Shown here: positions 53,227-61,782 of the stretch, in pieces | Layout of the letters: every line of letters starts with the position of its first letter | How positions within the stretch are numbered: the first letter of the stretch is position 1 | NCBI GenBank assembly: GCA_937967995.1 | Contig: CALBTB010000013.1 | Location: 1-64,000 of the forward strand | Source of the DNA: an uncultured Gammaproteobacteria bacterium | GTDB taxonomy: Bacteria > Pseudomonadota > Gammaproteobacteria > UBA6429 > Thiohalophilaceae | DNA: 64,000 nucleotides | Reading direction: 5' to 3' | Made by a program: the position numbers and the translations under genes | The notes under the pieces: model-generated | Seen by the model: only the letters and a program-made list of their open reading frames with translations | What the model was told of the DNA's origin: nothing | Databases searched by the model: none

Positions 53227-54174
53227 ATGAAGAATACGCTATACACGGAGTCGCTGCCTGCGCGGCGCTCCGTGTTGTCTTCCAAATCATTATTCATTTT
53301 ACTGGTATCGTGCCTGCTTGCCTGGGCCATCGCATTGGTCTGGTTCATTCCTGATGCCGGCCAGTTGTTTCGAGAACACTGGATTATCATTGTTATCTCC
53401 TTTATCGCTGCGGCATTTGCCAATGCGACCGCTATCGGTGGCGGTTTTCTTTTTCTGCCGTTATTTATTTTTGTCTATCAGCTTCCCGCTATAGCGGCGC
53501 TCAAGCTGAGCATCTCGACACAGGCTTTTGGGATGAGCTCCGGTGCGCTTGGCTGGTCGCGGGAATACATTGTCAGCAAGGCACTGCTCGTTTCGGTATT
53601 AGGCAGTCTTCCCGGCGTGTACATGGCGACCTATACGTGGGAACTGCCAAATCAAATGATCAAGCAGACATTTGCCTGGGTGTCGATCGCGATATTTATC
53701 ATCATCATGATCGAGTTGTATTACGGCAAACACGCCGGCTTTATTCGGCTGTCTGCGGGAAAGTTAAAGCTTGCAGGCCTGGTTATCGTCAGTTACATCG
53801 GTGGTCTGGTAACGGGCTGGACGGCAATTGGAATAGGTGAGCTGGTCGCACTTTACCTGCTGCTGGTTTATCGCATCAATATGCAGGCGGCGATTGGAAC
53901 CGGCGTCGCAGTCCTGGCGGTCGACTCCATTGCCGGCTTTATCTTTCATATCAGGCTGGGCGGTATACCCTGGGAATACCTGATGTTTACCATTCCCGGT
54001 GTCCTGATTGGCGGTTTTGCCGGTGCCCGTATTGCCCGGTATATCGAGCACAGGACATTCAGACTAAGCCATCACAAGTATGCAGCTGGTGCTGTCCCCG
54101 TCTCACCGTTAAAAATCCTGGTGGCTGTTATTATTCTGATTAACAGTCTGGTCATACTGATAGGAACGAATTAA
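53227..54174 (+). CDS. TSUP/TauE-SafE family permease
   Basis: A 315-residue membrane protein with eight to nine helices. The repeated family pattern is seen in FIAAAFANATAIGGGFLFLP and the second half YIGGLVTGWTAIGIGELVAL. Members export or import sulfite, sulfoacetate or other sulfur-containing or organic anions. The substrate is unknown. It is next to the DsrE-bearing ECF operon, which raises a sulfur-related possibility, but it has its own 99-base upstream gap. Confidence 0.88.
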   Translation: MKNTLYTESLPARRSVLSSKSLFILLVSCLLAWAIALVWFIPDAGQLFREHWIIIVISFIAAAFANATAIGGGFLFLPLFIFVYQLPAIAALKLSISTQAFGMSSGALGWSREYIVSKALLVSVLGSLPGVYMATYTWELPNQMIKQTFAWVSIAIFIIIMIELYYGKHAGFIRLSAGKLKLAGLVIVSYIGGLVTGWTAIGIGELVALYLLLVYRINMQAAIGTGVAVLAVDSIAGFIFHIRLGGIPWEYLMFTIPGVLIGGFAGARIARYIEHRTFRLSHHKYAAGAVPVSPLKILVAVIILINSLVILIGTN

Positions 54175-54177
54175 CCG

Positions 54178-55065
54178 ATGTCGTATTCGCATGGTGATCA
54201 ATTACGAGGTGGCAGTCTCGCACTGATTTCCGCCATCTGTTTATCGGCTACATTTATCGCCAGTAAATATGTGTTACAGCATCTTTCCGTTCTGGCATTT
54301 GCACCACTGTGGTTCGGCGCCGCAACAATATGGAGTCTGCTCATTCTCAGCCTGACGAGAAACCTGTCAGGAATGACGTTGTTATCCAGCCATATGAAGC
54401 CATTGTTCTGGGTGGGGGTGACCAGTTGTGTTGGTACATATGTATTTTTTCTCGCGATTGAAATAGGTGATGCGACGTTAGTGTCATTTTTAAGTCGTAG
54501 CGAAACCATCTTCAGTGTCCTGCTGGGCGTTTTTCTCATGCACGAGCGTTTATCGGTGCGACAATGGGCCGGATTTGTTCTGGCCGTAACAGGGGCCGGT
54601 GTCATGACGTACCGGGGTGGGGATGTCATTATTCAGGTTGTGGTGCTGGTGCTTGTGGCAAACTTTTTTCTTGCCTTAACCAGTTATATAGCCAAGAAAA
54701 CTATCAGTAATGTACCGGCCACGATTATCGCCCTGTACCGCACCATGTTTATGACAGTGGTATTCTTTATGTCAGGATTATTAACGAATGAACTGACGAT
54801 ACCGGCATGGCCGATAATGCAATGGATACTGGTTGGCGCATTACTTGGCCCGAGTCTGAGTTTTATACTTTATTACAGAAGTCTGAAGTACATTGATCTT
54901 GGCCATTCTGCCGTTATTCGCTCCATTCAACCACTGTTTGTGGCGCTGGGCAGTTTCCTTTTACTGAACACCATTATTTCGGTACAACAGGCGACAGGCG
55001 GAATCATTATCATCCTTGGTATTATGCTGCTTGTATGGCGCAAAAAAAATGACCGCCCGGTATAG
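54178..55065 (+). CDS. EamA/DMT-superfamily transporter
   Basis: A 295-residue protein with ten membrane helices arranged as two EamA repeats (SLALISAICLSATFIASKYV; and LIYYR-type segment LSFILYYRSLKYIDLGHSAV). The conserved ends of each repeat (ERLSVRQWAGFVLAVTGAGV; GGIIIILGIMLLVW) are intact. Substrates in the family range over metabolites and amino acids; none can be assigned. It begins three bases after the TSUP gene, so the two are co-transcribed. Its 3' end overlaps a terminator that serves the opposite strand. Confidence 0.9.
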   Translation: MSYSHGDQLRGGSLALISAICLSATFIASKYVLQHLSVLAFAPLWFGAATIWSLLILSLTRNLSGMTLLSSHMKPLFWVGVTSCVGTYVFFLAIEIGDATLVSFLSRSETIFSVLLGVFLMHERLSVRQWAGFVLAVTGAGVMTYRGGDVIIQVVVLVLVANFFLALTSYIAKKTISNVPATIIALYRTMFMTVVFFMSGLLTNELTIPAWPIMQWILVGALLGPSLSFILYYRSLKYIDLGHSAVIRSIQPLFVALGSFLLLNTIISVQQATGGIIIILGIMLLVWRKKNDRPV

Positions 55066-55082
55066 CGATAACTACCGGGCGG
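55041..55082 (-). terminator. Rho-independent terminator for the halogenase-like gene
   Basis: A perfect ten-base stem, CCGCCCGGTA (55053-55062) and TACCGGGCGG (55073-55082), read on the minus strand is followed by TCATTTTTTTTG. It starts eight bases after the stop of the flavoprotein gene and lies across the end of the EamA gene. On the plus strand the hairpin lacks a T-run but may still slow polymerase. Confidence 0.88.
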
Positions 55083-55089
55083 AAATCGA

Positions 55090-56655
55090 TTACGATATTT
55101 TATGCATTGGCCAGTAATCGAAATACTGCTTGATTGCCTGGTTACCCGAAATTTTCTTGTAAAGGTGGGTGCGCAGGTCGCGCAGGAAATTGGGCTGGAC
55201 TGAGACAAACCGTTCTTCCTTGTCGAGCACATAATTGAAAATAATCGGGGCAATATTCTGTCGCTTGACCAGTTCAATAATGACTCTGGCGGCTTCTTCA
55301 GCAGAGACTTCCTGTCTTTCAACGCTATCGAGTATGCCAAACACGGTGGCGGCATAATCCATATAACCCGGTACGTCTGTCATCCATGTGACTTCCCGTG
55401 CCATGGAATCATTACCGTTGGACATCAATATCCGTGCTTTCTTTATACGCTCCAGACCTATCGTGCCGTCTATGAGCCAGAAGTAAAAATAGGATTGCCA
55501 GAGCCGAAAATCAGAAAACGCGGTATACGCATAGTGCACGAGATTATCATTATGCGAGACCATGTCCTTTTGCATTTTATCGACCGGCTCAAAGCGGGCA
55601 GTACTGAAGTCATCATCCCTCACTGCATTGATGATTTTATCGGCCAGTGAATTTATGACCGATGCGGAATTAGCCAGCCCCTTGGAGAACAGGGCATCGA
55701 TGAATCCACTGGCATGACTAAGCAGGCAATACCGGTCACCAATACTGGTTTTTGTCATATATTGCTGGCGTGGTGTTGAAACCCAGTCGCGAACCGCCCT
55801 GGCGTTTTCAAACTGTTTCAGAATTGATGGATAGCGGCTGATAATATTAAAAAACTCCTCTTCACCACCGAGATCAGGCTGTTTCGGGAAGCGACGGTTG
55901 TCAATTGTCAAACCAATACTGACCAGCTCATTGGATGAATCCTTTCGGTTATTAAACGGGATAATCCAGATCCAGCCACCATCAAACAAATGATGCAGAG
56001 TTACCTGGTTCCAGGGGATGACCTTATGGCTGGTGGACAAATCGTCCCAGGATTTGACGTCAATCATATGGTTAAAAATGGTTCGTGTATTGGTCTTGGC
56101 CGGGCAGGGATTCATCATCAGGTTATATTTTTTTCCGATTAATGAATGATAGCCACTACCGTCGACGACATATTTAACGTGAATATTATCCCTGTTGGTA
56201 CGTAACGTGACGCTGTCTTCATGGAAAAAGATATCTTCCAGCGGAGTATTCTGAAGAATAGTGGCGCCGTACTTTATGGCCGTATGTAGCAGGTAACTGT
56301 CCAGGTCCTGACGATAATAGTGGTGTTCATATTCGCGAAACTCGACCTGCATGGTTTCTCCCGGGTCCTGCTGCTGGTCTTGCCGATGATAGACATAACC
56401 AAAACCCTTTTTGATACCGTGCACGTGGTGTTGAAATGTTTGTTTGGTTATTTCGTTAAACTCAGGGACATCATATCTTTCTGCCAGTAAACGCATCAGG
56501 TAGGTTGTGGTTCGTAAAGTGGCCTCGCCAATGGCAAATCGCGGGTGACAGCTTCTATCAATCACAACGGTTTTGATGTTGTGTTTTGCCAGAATGGTAC
56601 CGAGTATCGTGCCGGCAAAACCGGAACCGATGATTGCAACATCATAACTTTGCAT
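55090..56655 (-). CDS. FAD-dependent halogenase-like flavoprotein
   Basis: A 521-residue protein from the ATG at 56655, which has GGAGG upstream. A Rossmann FAD site (DVAIIGSGFAGTILG, residues 5-19) opens the chain, and GEATLR follows at 43-48. The motif WIWIIP at 228-233 matches the WxWxIP signature of flavin-dependent halogenases, and a Lys pair near residue 82 (GIKKGFGYVYH) is in the region where halogenases hold the catalytic Lys. Halogenation, or a hydroxylation in the same family, is therefore inferred. No biosynthetic genes or flavin reductase lie nearby. It stands alone with a strong terminator. Confidence 0.85.
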   Translation of the reverse strand: MQSYDVAIIGSGFAGTILGTILAKHNIKTVVIDRSCHPRFAIGEATLRTTTYLMRLLAERYDVPEFNEITKQTFQHHVHGIKKGFGYVYHRQDQQQDPGETMQVEFREYEHHYYRQDLDSYLLHTAIKYGATILQNTPLEDIFFHEDSVTLRTNRDNIHVKYVVDGSGYHSLIGKKYNLMMNPCPAKTNTRTIFNHMIDVKSWDDLSTSHKVIPWNQVTLHHLFDGGWIWIIPFNNRKDSSNELVSIGLTIDNRRFPKQPDLGGEEEFFNIISRYPSILKQFENARAVRDWVSTPRQQYMTKTSIGDRYCLLSHASGFIDALFSKGLANSASVINSLADKIINAVRDDDFSTARFEPVDKMQKDMVSHNDNLVHYAYTAFSDFRLWQSYFYFWLIDGTIGLERIKKARILMSNGNDSMAREVTWMTDVPGYMDYAATVFGILDSVERQEVSAEEAARVIIELVKRQNIAPIIFNYVLDKEERFVSVQPNFLRDLRTHLYKKISGNQAIKQYFDYWPMHKIS

Positions 56656-56831
56656 CTTGACCTCCATAGCCAGTAGTGAAAAACTTCAAAAAAATTAATG
56701 CTTATAAGCCAGTTACATCACGGCATAGAAAATATTGCACTAGTTGTACTTATTTCTCTATTAATGAAAATAAAAGAAGTGGCGTCGTTCACTAAATGGA
56801 GGGTTGATTTATTGATGGAAGTTTCAAAGCA

Positions 56832-56855
56832 GCAGAAATGGCTTACCATTTCTGC
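56832..56855. repeat. Perfect inverted repeat
   Basis: GCAGAAATG and CATTTCTGC with a six-base loop, in the AT-rich 275-base gap between the flavoprotein start and the cytochrome-porin stop. It lies 76 bases beyond the stop of the latter and lacks a T-tract, so it is either a weak terminator or an operator. Nothing else in the gap is recognisable. Confidence 0.5.
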
Positions 56856-56930
56856 ATTGCCGGTAGCAGAATGAGTGTACTTAAATTTAGTAATATGAGA
56901 ATTTAAATACGAATAGTGATGTCATTGTAT

Positions 56931-58208
56931 TTAGAAAGCGGCATCAAAACCAACCAGTAAATAGTTTTCCTCGGTGAGATGACCTGTATAGTAAGTGCCT
57001 GATTGTTGTTCTTTATCCAGAAAATCATAGTTCATTTCGATTATACCTTTGACGTTACGCATAAAATAATAAGATGCGTTGAATGTCAGGCTGTTGATAT
57101 CAATACCTTCGTAGACAGTGTCAGTGTTGTCGAAATCATCAGCATTGGCATAATTGTAAAGAAGGGAATATGTCCACTTTCCACCATAGATGAAATCGGC
57201 TCCAACAAACATGCCGAACCATCTGTAATTCGTGTTCTGGTTCAAAAAGCCATCCCATTCATTCCAGAGTAACTGGCCGAACCAGTGAATGTTGTTACCA
57301 ATTTTTCCTGATGCATCAAGTCCGATAATGTTCTTATCGGTGTCGCGGTTACCGTTAACTGTACCTGCAGCTCCGGTAGCATTTTTCTGTTCACCAGAAT
57401 AAATAAACAGTCCGGTATTAACTGAGCCGATATCAGTGCCTATGCGTGCAAATGCAGCCTTGTTGTTGTCATTATCAAATAAATGATCCGGTCGGCGATA
57501 TCCCGGGCTATTGATTGTAAGGTTATCTTCAATACCATTACCGTTTACAAAACCAACATCCAGATCGATTGCGCCAAGTCCGCGTGACAGAATAACACCT
57601 CGCTCGTATGTAATTCCGGCCATACGATATGCCATGTAGTCTTGGAACGTCAGACGCGTTTCACGTGGAAACATCAGATCAGATACCTGAAACTGGCCCA
57701 GCATCATTCCAACACCGGTGCTGAATACATCATCATAGGAAAACCAGGCATCTTCGATAATTGTTTCGCCATTGTTACCCTTTTCTGCGAAGATGCCGTA
57801 GAAGTAAAACGTGATGTGATCGGATAAAGGTGCGCTGGAGATAAGCTTAATCAGGTAGGGTGCCTGAAAGTCACTGTCAGCCTGGGTACCTTCGCCGGTA
57901 GTAACGTTTATAGTTTCAGCGTCACGGCCCTGTACAAAAGCCTGAGCACGTATTGCGAGTGGTAGATAAGCCGGCAAGGCGAGTTCCTCATCGCCGGTTT
58001 TGACTATGGTATCTTTCCAGTTAGCGAGACGATAATTATTGTCAGCGAATTGATGGCCAAAATCATTTAACTTGGGGAAAGCAGAGTGACAGGTTACGCA
58101 ACTAATTCCGTATTGTCTCGCAAATAGCGGGGCAGAATTCGAAACCGATGCGTGGATAAATAAAAATCCGGCAAAAGGCAAGATTAATAATTTATATATC
58201 AGTTTCAT
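56931..58208 (-). CDS. Fused monoheme cytochrome - outer membrane porin (Cyc2-like)
   Basis: A 425-residue protein from the ATG at 58208 (GGGAG upstream; a longer frame to 58289 would bury the signal peptide). The signal peptide ends at SNSA near residue 26. The mature N-terminus reads PLFARQYGISCVTCHSAFPK, with one haem-binding site C37-x-x-C40-H41 followed by LNDFG. The remaining 350 residues are strands of a 14-16-strand barrel with aromatic girdles and a terminal Phe (VGFDAAF). This architecture matches fused cytochrome-porins such as Cyc2 of iron oxidisers. Related proteins without known iron oxidation also exist, so extracellular electron transfer is possible but not proven. Confidence 0.85.
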   Translation of the reverse strand: MKLIYKLLILPFAGFLFIHASVSNSAPLFARQYGISCVTCHSAFPKLNDFGHQFADNNYRLANWKDTIVKTGDEELALPAYLPLAIRAQAFVQGRDAETINVTTGEGTQADSDFQAPYLIKLISSAPLSDHITFYFYGIFAEKGNNGETIIEDAWFSYDDVFSTGVGMMLGQFQVSDLMFPRETRLTFQDYMAYRMAGITYERGVILSRGLGAIDLDVGFVNGNGIEDNLTINSPGYRRPDHLFDNDNNKAAFARIGTDIGSVNTGLFIYSGEQKNATGAAGTVNGNRDTDKNIIGLDASGKIGNNIHWFGQLLWNEWDGFLNQNTNYRWFGMFVGADFIYGGKWTYSLLYNYANADDFDNTDTVYEGIDINSLTFNASYYFMRNVKGIIEMNYDFLDKEQQSGTYYTGHLTEENYLLVGFDAAF

Positions 58209-58268
58209 TGTCAGTTTCTCCCGGGAGGGTAGGGATGAACAGTAAATACCGAACGCGCCATGTTTAAA

Positions 58269-58282
58269 ATGACATAGATCAA
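58269..58282. promoter_or_regulatory. Degenerate FNR-like site upstream of the cytochrome-porin
   Basis: ATGAC-ATAG-ATCAA; on the minus strand TTGAT-CTAT-GTCAT. One half-site is perfect, the other has two mismatches. Its centre is 67 bases from the ATG at 58208. Alone it would not be convincing; other boxes in the window make it worth listing. Confidence 0.3.
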
Positions 58283-58342
58283 TAAGCATTGGGGGTATAT
58301 AAATATAAAATCATAAAAAATGTAGTTTTAAAATGGGTGGCT

Positions 58343-58987
58343 ATGGCAGTGGATATTGACGGCTTACGCGAAAAATTAATGGATCAGGGAATAGCTCTGG
58401 CATCCATGCATACCGATCCCTACAAACAATTTGAACAGTGGTTTTCTCTGGCAATAGAAAGTCATCTGGATGAGCCGAATGCCATGTGCCTGGCTACCGT
58501 TGATGAGCAGGGTCAGCCGTGGCAGCGGATGGTATTGTTAAAAACATATGATGAAAACGGCTTTATCTTTTTTACCAACTATGAAAGTCGTAAAGCAATT
58601 CAAATCAATGCTAACCACAAAGTCTGCATCCTGTTTCCATGGCACGCCCTGGGAAGGCAGGTCATTATTACCGGCCAGGCCAGCAGAATATCTGCGTCTG
58701 AATCACTGAACTATTTTGTAACCCGCTCACGTGGCAGCCAGATTGGAGCCTGGGCGTCACCGCAAAGTCGTGTCATTACAACACGGGCGATACTTGAATC
58801 AATGGTGGATAAAATCAAAGCACGTTTTAAAGAGGGGAGTATACCGTTGCCACCGCACTGGGGTGGTTTTCGAATTAAGCCGGGAACTTTTGAATTCTGG
58901 CAGTCACGTCAACACCGCTTGCATGACCGCTTTCAATATTCGCTTAATGAATCCGGTGACTGGTATATAGAACGACTGGCGCCCTGA
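58343..58987 (+). CDS. pdxH: Pyridoxamine 5'-phosphate oxidase
   Basis: A 214-residue FMN enzyme that oxidises pyridoxine or pyridoxamine 5'-phosphate to pyridoxal 5'-phosphate. The family pattern is complete: DPYKQFEQWFSLAIESHLDE, NAMCLATVDEQGQPWQRMVL, GFIFFTNYESRKAIQINANH, and the C-terminal FEFWQSRQHRLHDRFQYSL. The ATG at 58343 gives the family length; a longer frame starting at 58289 overlaps the divergent region. It is divergent from the cytochrome-porin gene. Confidence 0.96.
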   Translation: MAVDIDGLREKLMDQGIALASMHTDPYKQFEQWFSLAIESHLDEPNAMCLATVDEQGQPWQRMVLLKTYDENGFIFFTNYESRKAIQINANHKVCILFPWHALGRQVIITGQASRISASESLNYFVTRSRGSQIGAWASPQSRVITTRAILESMVDKIKARFKEGSIPLPPHWGGFRIKPGTFEFWQSRQHRLHDRFQYSLNESGDWYIERLAP

Positions 58988-58996
58988 TGTTGACAT

Positions 58997-59530
58997 TTAA
59001 CTGATGTCAGGGACGGCACGCTGGGTGGCGAGTTCGAGTGAAAAATATTCAGCAGTTTTGAATTTAAATATCTTTGCAATGAGATTGGATGGAAAAGACT
59101 CGACCAGGACATTATTTTTTCGTACTGCCGAGTTGTACAGTAATCGGGCCGTCTGAATTTCCTTTTCTACTTCGCTCAAAGACTTTTGCAAATCCAGATA
59201 ATTATGGCTGGCCTTTAAATCCGGATAGGATTCCGCAACGGCCAGTAATCGCTGCAGCGATTGTGAAATTACACTTTCTTCTTCAGTTCGCTTGACCGGC
59301 TCTTCAGCACCAACTCGCTGGTGGGTGACATTTTCCAGCGTTTCAGCCTCATGCTGGCTGTACATCCTGACTGCTTTGACCAGGTTAGGAATGAGATTGA
59401 AACGCCTTTTCAAAGCCACGTCGATACCACTCCAGGTTTCCTGCATACGGTTTCGATACTTGATGAACTTGTTATAGGTCGTGATGATCAGAATAATCGG
59501 CACCAGAATCGCGAAGATAATAAATGCCAT
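58997..59530 (-). CDS. LemA family protein
   Basis: A 177-residue protein from the ATG at 59530 (GGGAAC upstream). An N-terminal membrane anchor (FIIFAILVPIILIITTYN) is followed by a helical bundle with the LemA pattern NRMQETWSGIDVALKRRFNL and IPNLVKAVRMYSQHE, and a C-terminal RLLYNSAVRKNNVLVESFPS. The function in bacteria is unclear. No partner TPM or YgcG-like gene is adjacent here. Three dyads lie upstream. Confidence 0.92.
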   Translation of the reverse strand: MAFIIFAILVPIILIITTYNKFIKYRNRMQETWSGIDVALKRRFNLIPNLVKAVRMYSQHEAETLENVTHQRVGAEEPVKRTEEESVISQSLQRLLAVAESYPDLKASHNYLDLQKSLSEVEKEIQTARLLYNSAVRKNNVLVESFPSNLIAKIFKFKTAEYFSLELATQRAVPDIS

Positions 59531-59593
59531 GTTGTCCGTTCCCAAGTGATTCCCCTGTCTGGTTATGGTTGAGTGTGGTGGGTGATAACTATA

Positions 59594-59693
59594 ACCAAAA
59601 TAGGCTATTTTGGTCAAAAATGAATCTGCTCGAATTGCGTTATAAACCTGCAGGCACGGTTTGTGCCGAATGACACAAGACTGGTTTTGTCAT
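59594..59693. promoter_or_regulatory. Cluster of three dyads in a divergent control region
   Basis: ACCAAAATA-GGC-TATTTTGGT (59594-59614, perfect nine-base arms), GGCAC-GGTTT-GTGCC (59653-59667) and ATGACA-N12-TGTCAT (59670-59693). They lie between the divergent lemA-type and lipoprotein genes. None is followed by a T-run, so operators are more likely than terminators. Confidence 0.45.
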
Positions 59694-59751
59694 GATGCAG
59701 TGGATGTACTAGGCTATTTATTTACATTTTGAAATATTGGGGATTCTATAA

Positions 59752-60300
59752 ATGAAAAAAGCCACGCATTTTCTCATCATTTTCACCTCTTTCGTCATTC
59801 TTGGTTGTGGTGCATCCAATCCGGTAAAACGCCAGGTCAGTGCCGAAGCCAGCAAGAATCCGGTCAGTGTTGATTACCGGGTTCAGTATAGCAATGCCTC
59901 CGGCGCGTCAGATGCAGTGAAAGGGGATTGCATCATCGACAAGCAATTGTCGGAATTCATCGAATCTTACGCCAGTGAAATCGATATTGCTGTTTCACGC
60001 TCGCAAAGACGGGTCAGCCAGAATGGTAACGGTCGAGTCCTGATGCTGGAATTTTCCCAGATATTGGGTCATGGTGGGGGCGCTTGGTCCGGTGCAAAAG
60101 CGGTGACAGTCAAGGGCCAGCTGTATGAAAATGGCCGTCTGGTAGGCGATTTTACCGGACGACGTTACTCCGGTGGTGGTGCATTTGGCGGATTCAAGGG
60201 GACCTGTGCCATTCTTGGACGCTGCGTCAAGGCACTGGGTAAGGATATCGCGTACTGGCTGCAGGCACCGACCAGAAACGCTCGACTGGGAGACCTGTAG
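59752..60300 (+). CDS. DUF4410-like lipoprotein
   Basis: A 182-residue protein with a lipobox (FVILGC, Cys19). The mature part shows the pattern NGRVLMLEFSQILGHGGGAW, GAKAVTVKGQLYENGRLVG and a glycine-rich RRYSGGGAFGGFKGTC, which resembles DUF4410. Two cysteines (GTC and GRC) may pair. Function unknown. It starts 58 bases after the last dyad and ends 17 bases before the FNR-like box of hemN. Confidence 0.75.
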   Translation: MKKATHFLIIFTSFVILGCGASNPVKRQVSAEASKNPVSVDYRVQYSNASGASDAVKGDCIIDKQLSEFIESYASEIDIAVSRSQRRVSQNGNGRVLMLEFSQILGHGGGAWSGAKAVTVKGQLYENGRLVGDFTGRRYSGGGAFGGFKGTCAILGRCVKALGKDIAYWLQAPTRNARLGDL

Positions 60301-60316
60301 CAAAACCACGGGTTCC

Positions 60317-60330
60317 TTGATCCTGCTCAA
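60317..60330 (+). promoter_or_regulatory. FNR/Anr-like box upstream of hemN
   Basis: TTGAT-CCTG-CTCAA differs from the TTGAT-N4-ATCAA consensus at one base. Its centre is 67 bases before the hemN start. hemN is a classic target of FNR/Anr in other Proteobacteria. Confidence 0.6.
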
Positions 60331-60390
60331 TTTCAACACTGTGGGGCAGGCATAAAATTCTGCATAAACTAGCAGATTAAGTAAAAGCCG

Positions 60391-61767
60391 ATGCCCAGAG
60401 CCGATTTTGATCAGACGCTGATTACCCGGTATGACACGTCCGGGCCACGCTATACCTCGTATCCTACCGCGGCCCAGTTCACTGAGGAGTTCAGTCGACA
60501 GGATTATCTCAATCAGATGCAGCAGGGAAACCAGGCTGGTGGGCCGGTTTCCCTGTACTTTCATTTACCCTTTTGCGACACCATCTGTTTTTATTGCGCC
60601 TGTAACAAGGTAGTCACCAAAAATCGCTCGCGAGCTGCGCCGTACCTGGAACGACTGCACCGTGAAATCGAAATACAATCCGAATTAATTGATTCAGAAC
60701 GTCCCGTCGACCAGTTGCACTGGGGTGGCGGTACACCCACCTTCATCGATTCGGATCAAATGTCGGCATTGATGCAAAAGACACGTGATCACTTTAAGTT
60801 GCATAGTGATGACAGCGGTGAGTATTCAATCGAGATCGATCCGCGGGAAGCGAATAGCGAAATAATAGGTTTATTAAGATCACTGGGCTTTAATCGAATC
60901 AGCCTGGGTGTGCAGGACTTTAATCCGCAAGTACAGAAAGCAGTTAACCGCATTCAAAGTTTCGAACAGACGCAGGCCGTGATTCAGGCGGCGCGGGACA
61001 ATGCGTTCCATTCTGTCAGTATCGATTTGATTTATGGTCTGCCTCATCAGACTCAGGAAAGTTTTCATCAAACATTGCAAACGGTACTGGAACTCGGGCC
61101 GGATCGGTTGTCTGTGTTTAACTACGCCCATCTGCCTGAGTTGTTCAAGACGCAGCGACAGATTAATGCCGACGATTTACCTTCACCACAGGTCAAGCTG
61201 GATATTCTTCACGATAGCATCGAGACCCTTATCGATGCAGGTTACCAGTATATCGGCATGGATCACTTTGCCCGACCCGACGATGAGCTGGCCAGGGCAC
61301 AGGAAAATCATACCCTGTATCGAAATTTTCAGGGTTACTCGACACATTCCGACTGTGATCTGATCGGGCTGGGTGTTACTTCAATTGGCAAGGTACATGA
61401 TTGCTATAGCCAGAATTACCGAACGCTGGATGAATACTATGCGGCTATTGACGATAACAGGCTGGCGGTATTTCGCGGTATCATTCTGGATGATGATGAT
61501 ACGTTACGCCGGGAAATTATAACGCAGTTGATCTGTCACTTCAGCCTGTCAATTCCAGCTATCGAGCAAAAATATGCTATTCGTTTTTATGAGTACTTTC
61601 AGGATCAACTGCAGGTTTTGCATACCATGCAGGCGGATGGTCTGATTACAGTCGATGAAAACAGTATCGAGGTGACAGCGAAAGGGTGCCTGCTGATACG
61701 CAATATCTGCATGGTATTTGATAAATATCTTAGCGGATCAACGCAACGCTTCTCCAAAGTCATCTAA
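60391..61767 (+). CDS. hemN: Oxygen-independent coproporphyrinogen III oxidase
   Basis: A 458-residue radical-SAM enzyme that decarboxylates coproporphyrinogen III to protoporphyrinogen IX for haem synthesis without O2. The 4Fe-4S motif is CDTICFYCAC (Cys62, Cys66, Cys69, with Cys71 in the HemN-specific position). The N-terminus (TSGPRYTSYPTAAQFTEEF), HWGGGTPTFI, SLGVQDFNPQVQKAVNRIQS and the C-terminal HemN domain are all present and full length. It is needed for haem in the several cytochromes encoded nearby when oxygen is low, in line with the FNR-like box upstream. Confidence 0.97.
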   Translation: MPRADFDQTLITRYDTSGPRYTSYPTAAQFTEEFSRQDYLNQMQQGNQAGGPVSLYFHLPFCDTICFYCACNKVVTKNRSRAAPYLERLHREIEIQSELIDSERPVDQLHWGGGTPTFIDSDQMSALMQKTRDHFKLHSDDSGEYSIEIDPREANSEIIGLLRSLGFNRISLGVQDFNPQVQKAVNRIQSFEQTQAVIQAARDNAFHSVSIDLIYGLPHQTQESFHQTLQTVLELGPDRLSVFNYAHLPELFKTQRQINADDLPSPQVKLDILHDSIETLIDAGYQYIGMDHFARPDDELARAQENHTLYRNFQGYSTHSDCDLIGLGVTSIGKVHDCYSQNYRTLDEYYAAIDDNRLAVFRGIILDDDDTLRREIITQLICHFSLSIPAIEQKYAIRFYEYFQDQLQVLHTMQADGLITVDENSIEVTAKGCLLIRNICMVFDKYLSGSTQRFSKVI

Positions 61768-61782
61768 TCAGGCTGGTTGCCA

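Noticed and set aside
56812..56871. Micro-ORF of 19 codons around the hairpin at 56832
   Set aside because: It lacks a convincing ribosome binding site and its codons mostly follow the inverted repeat.
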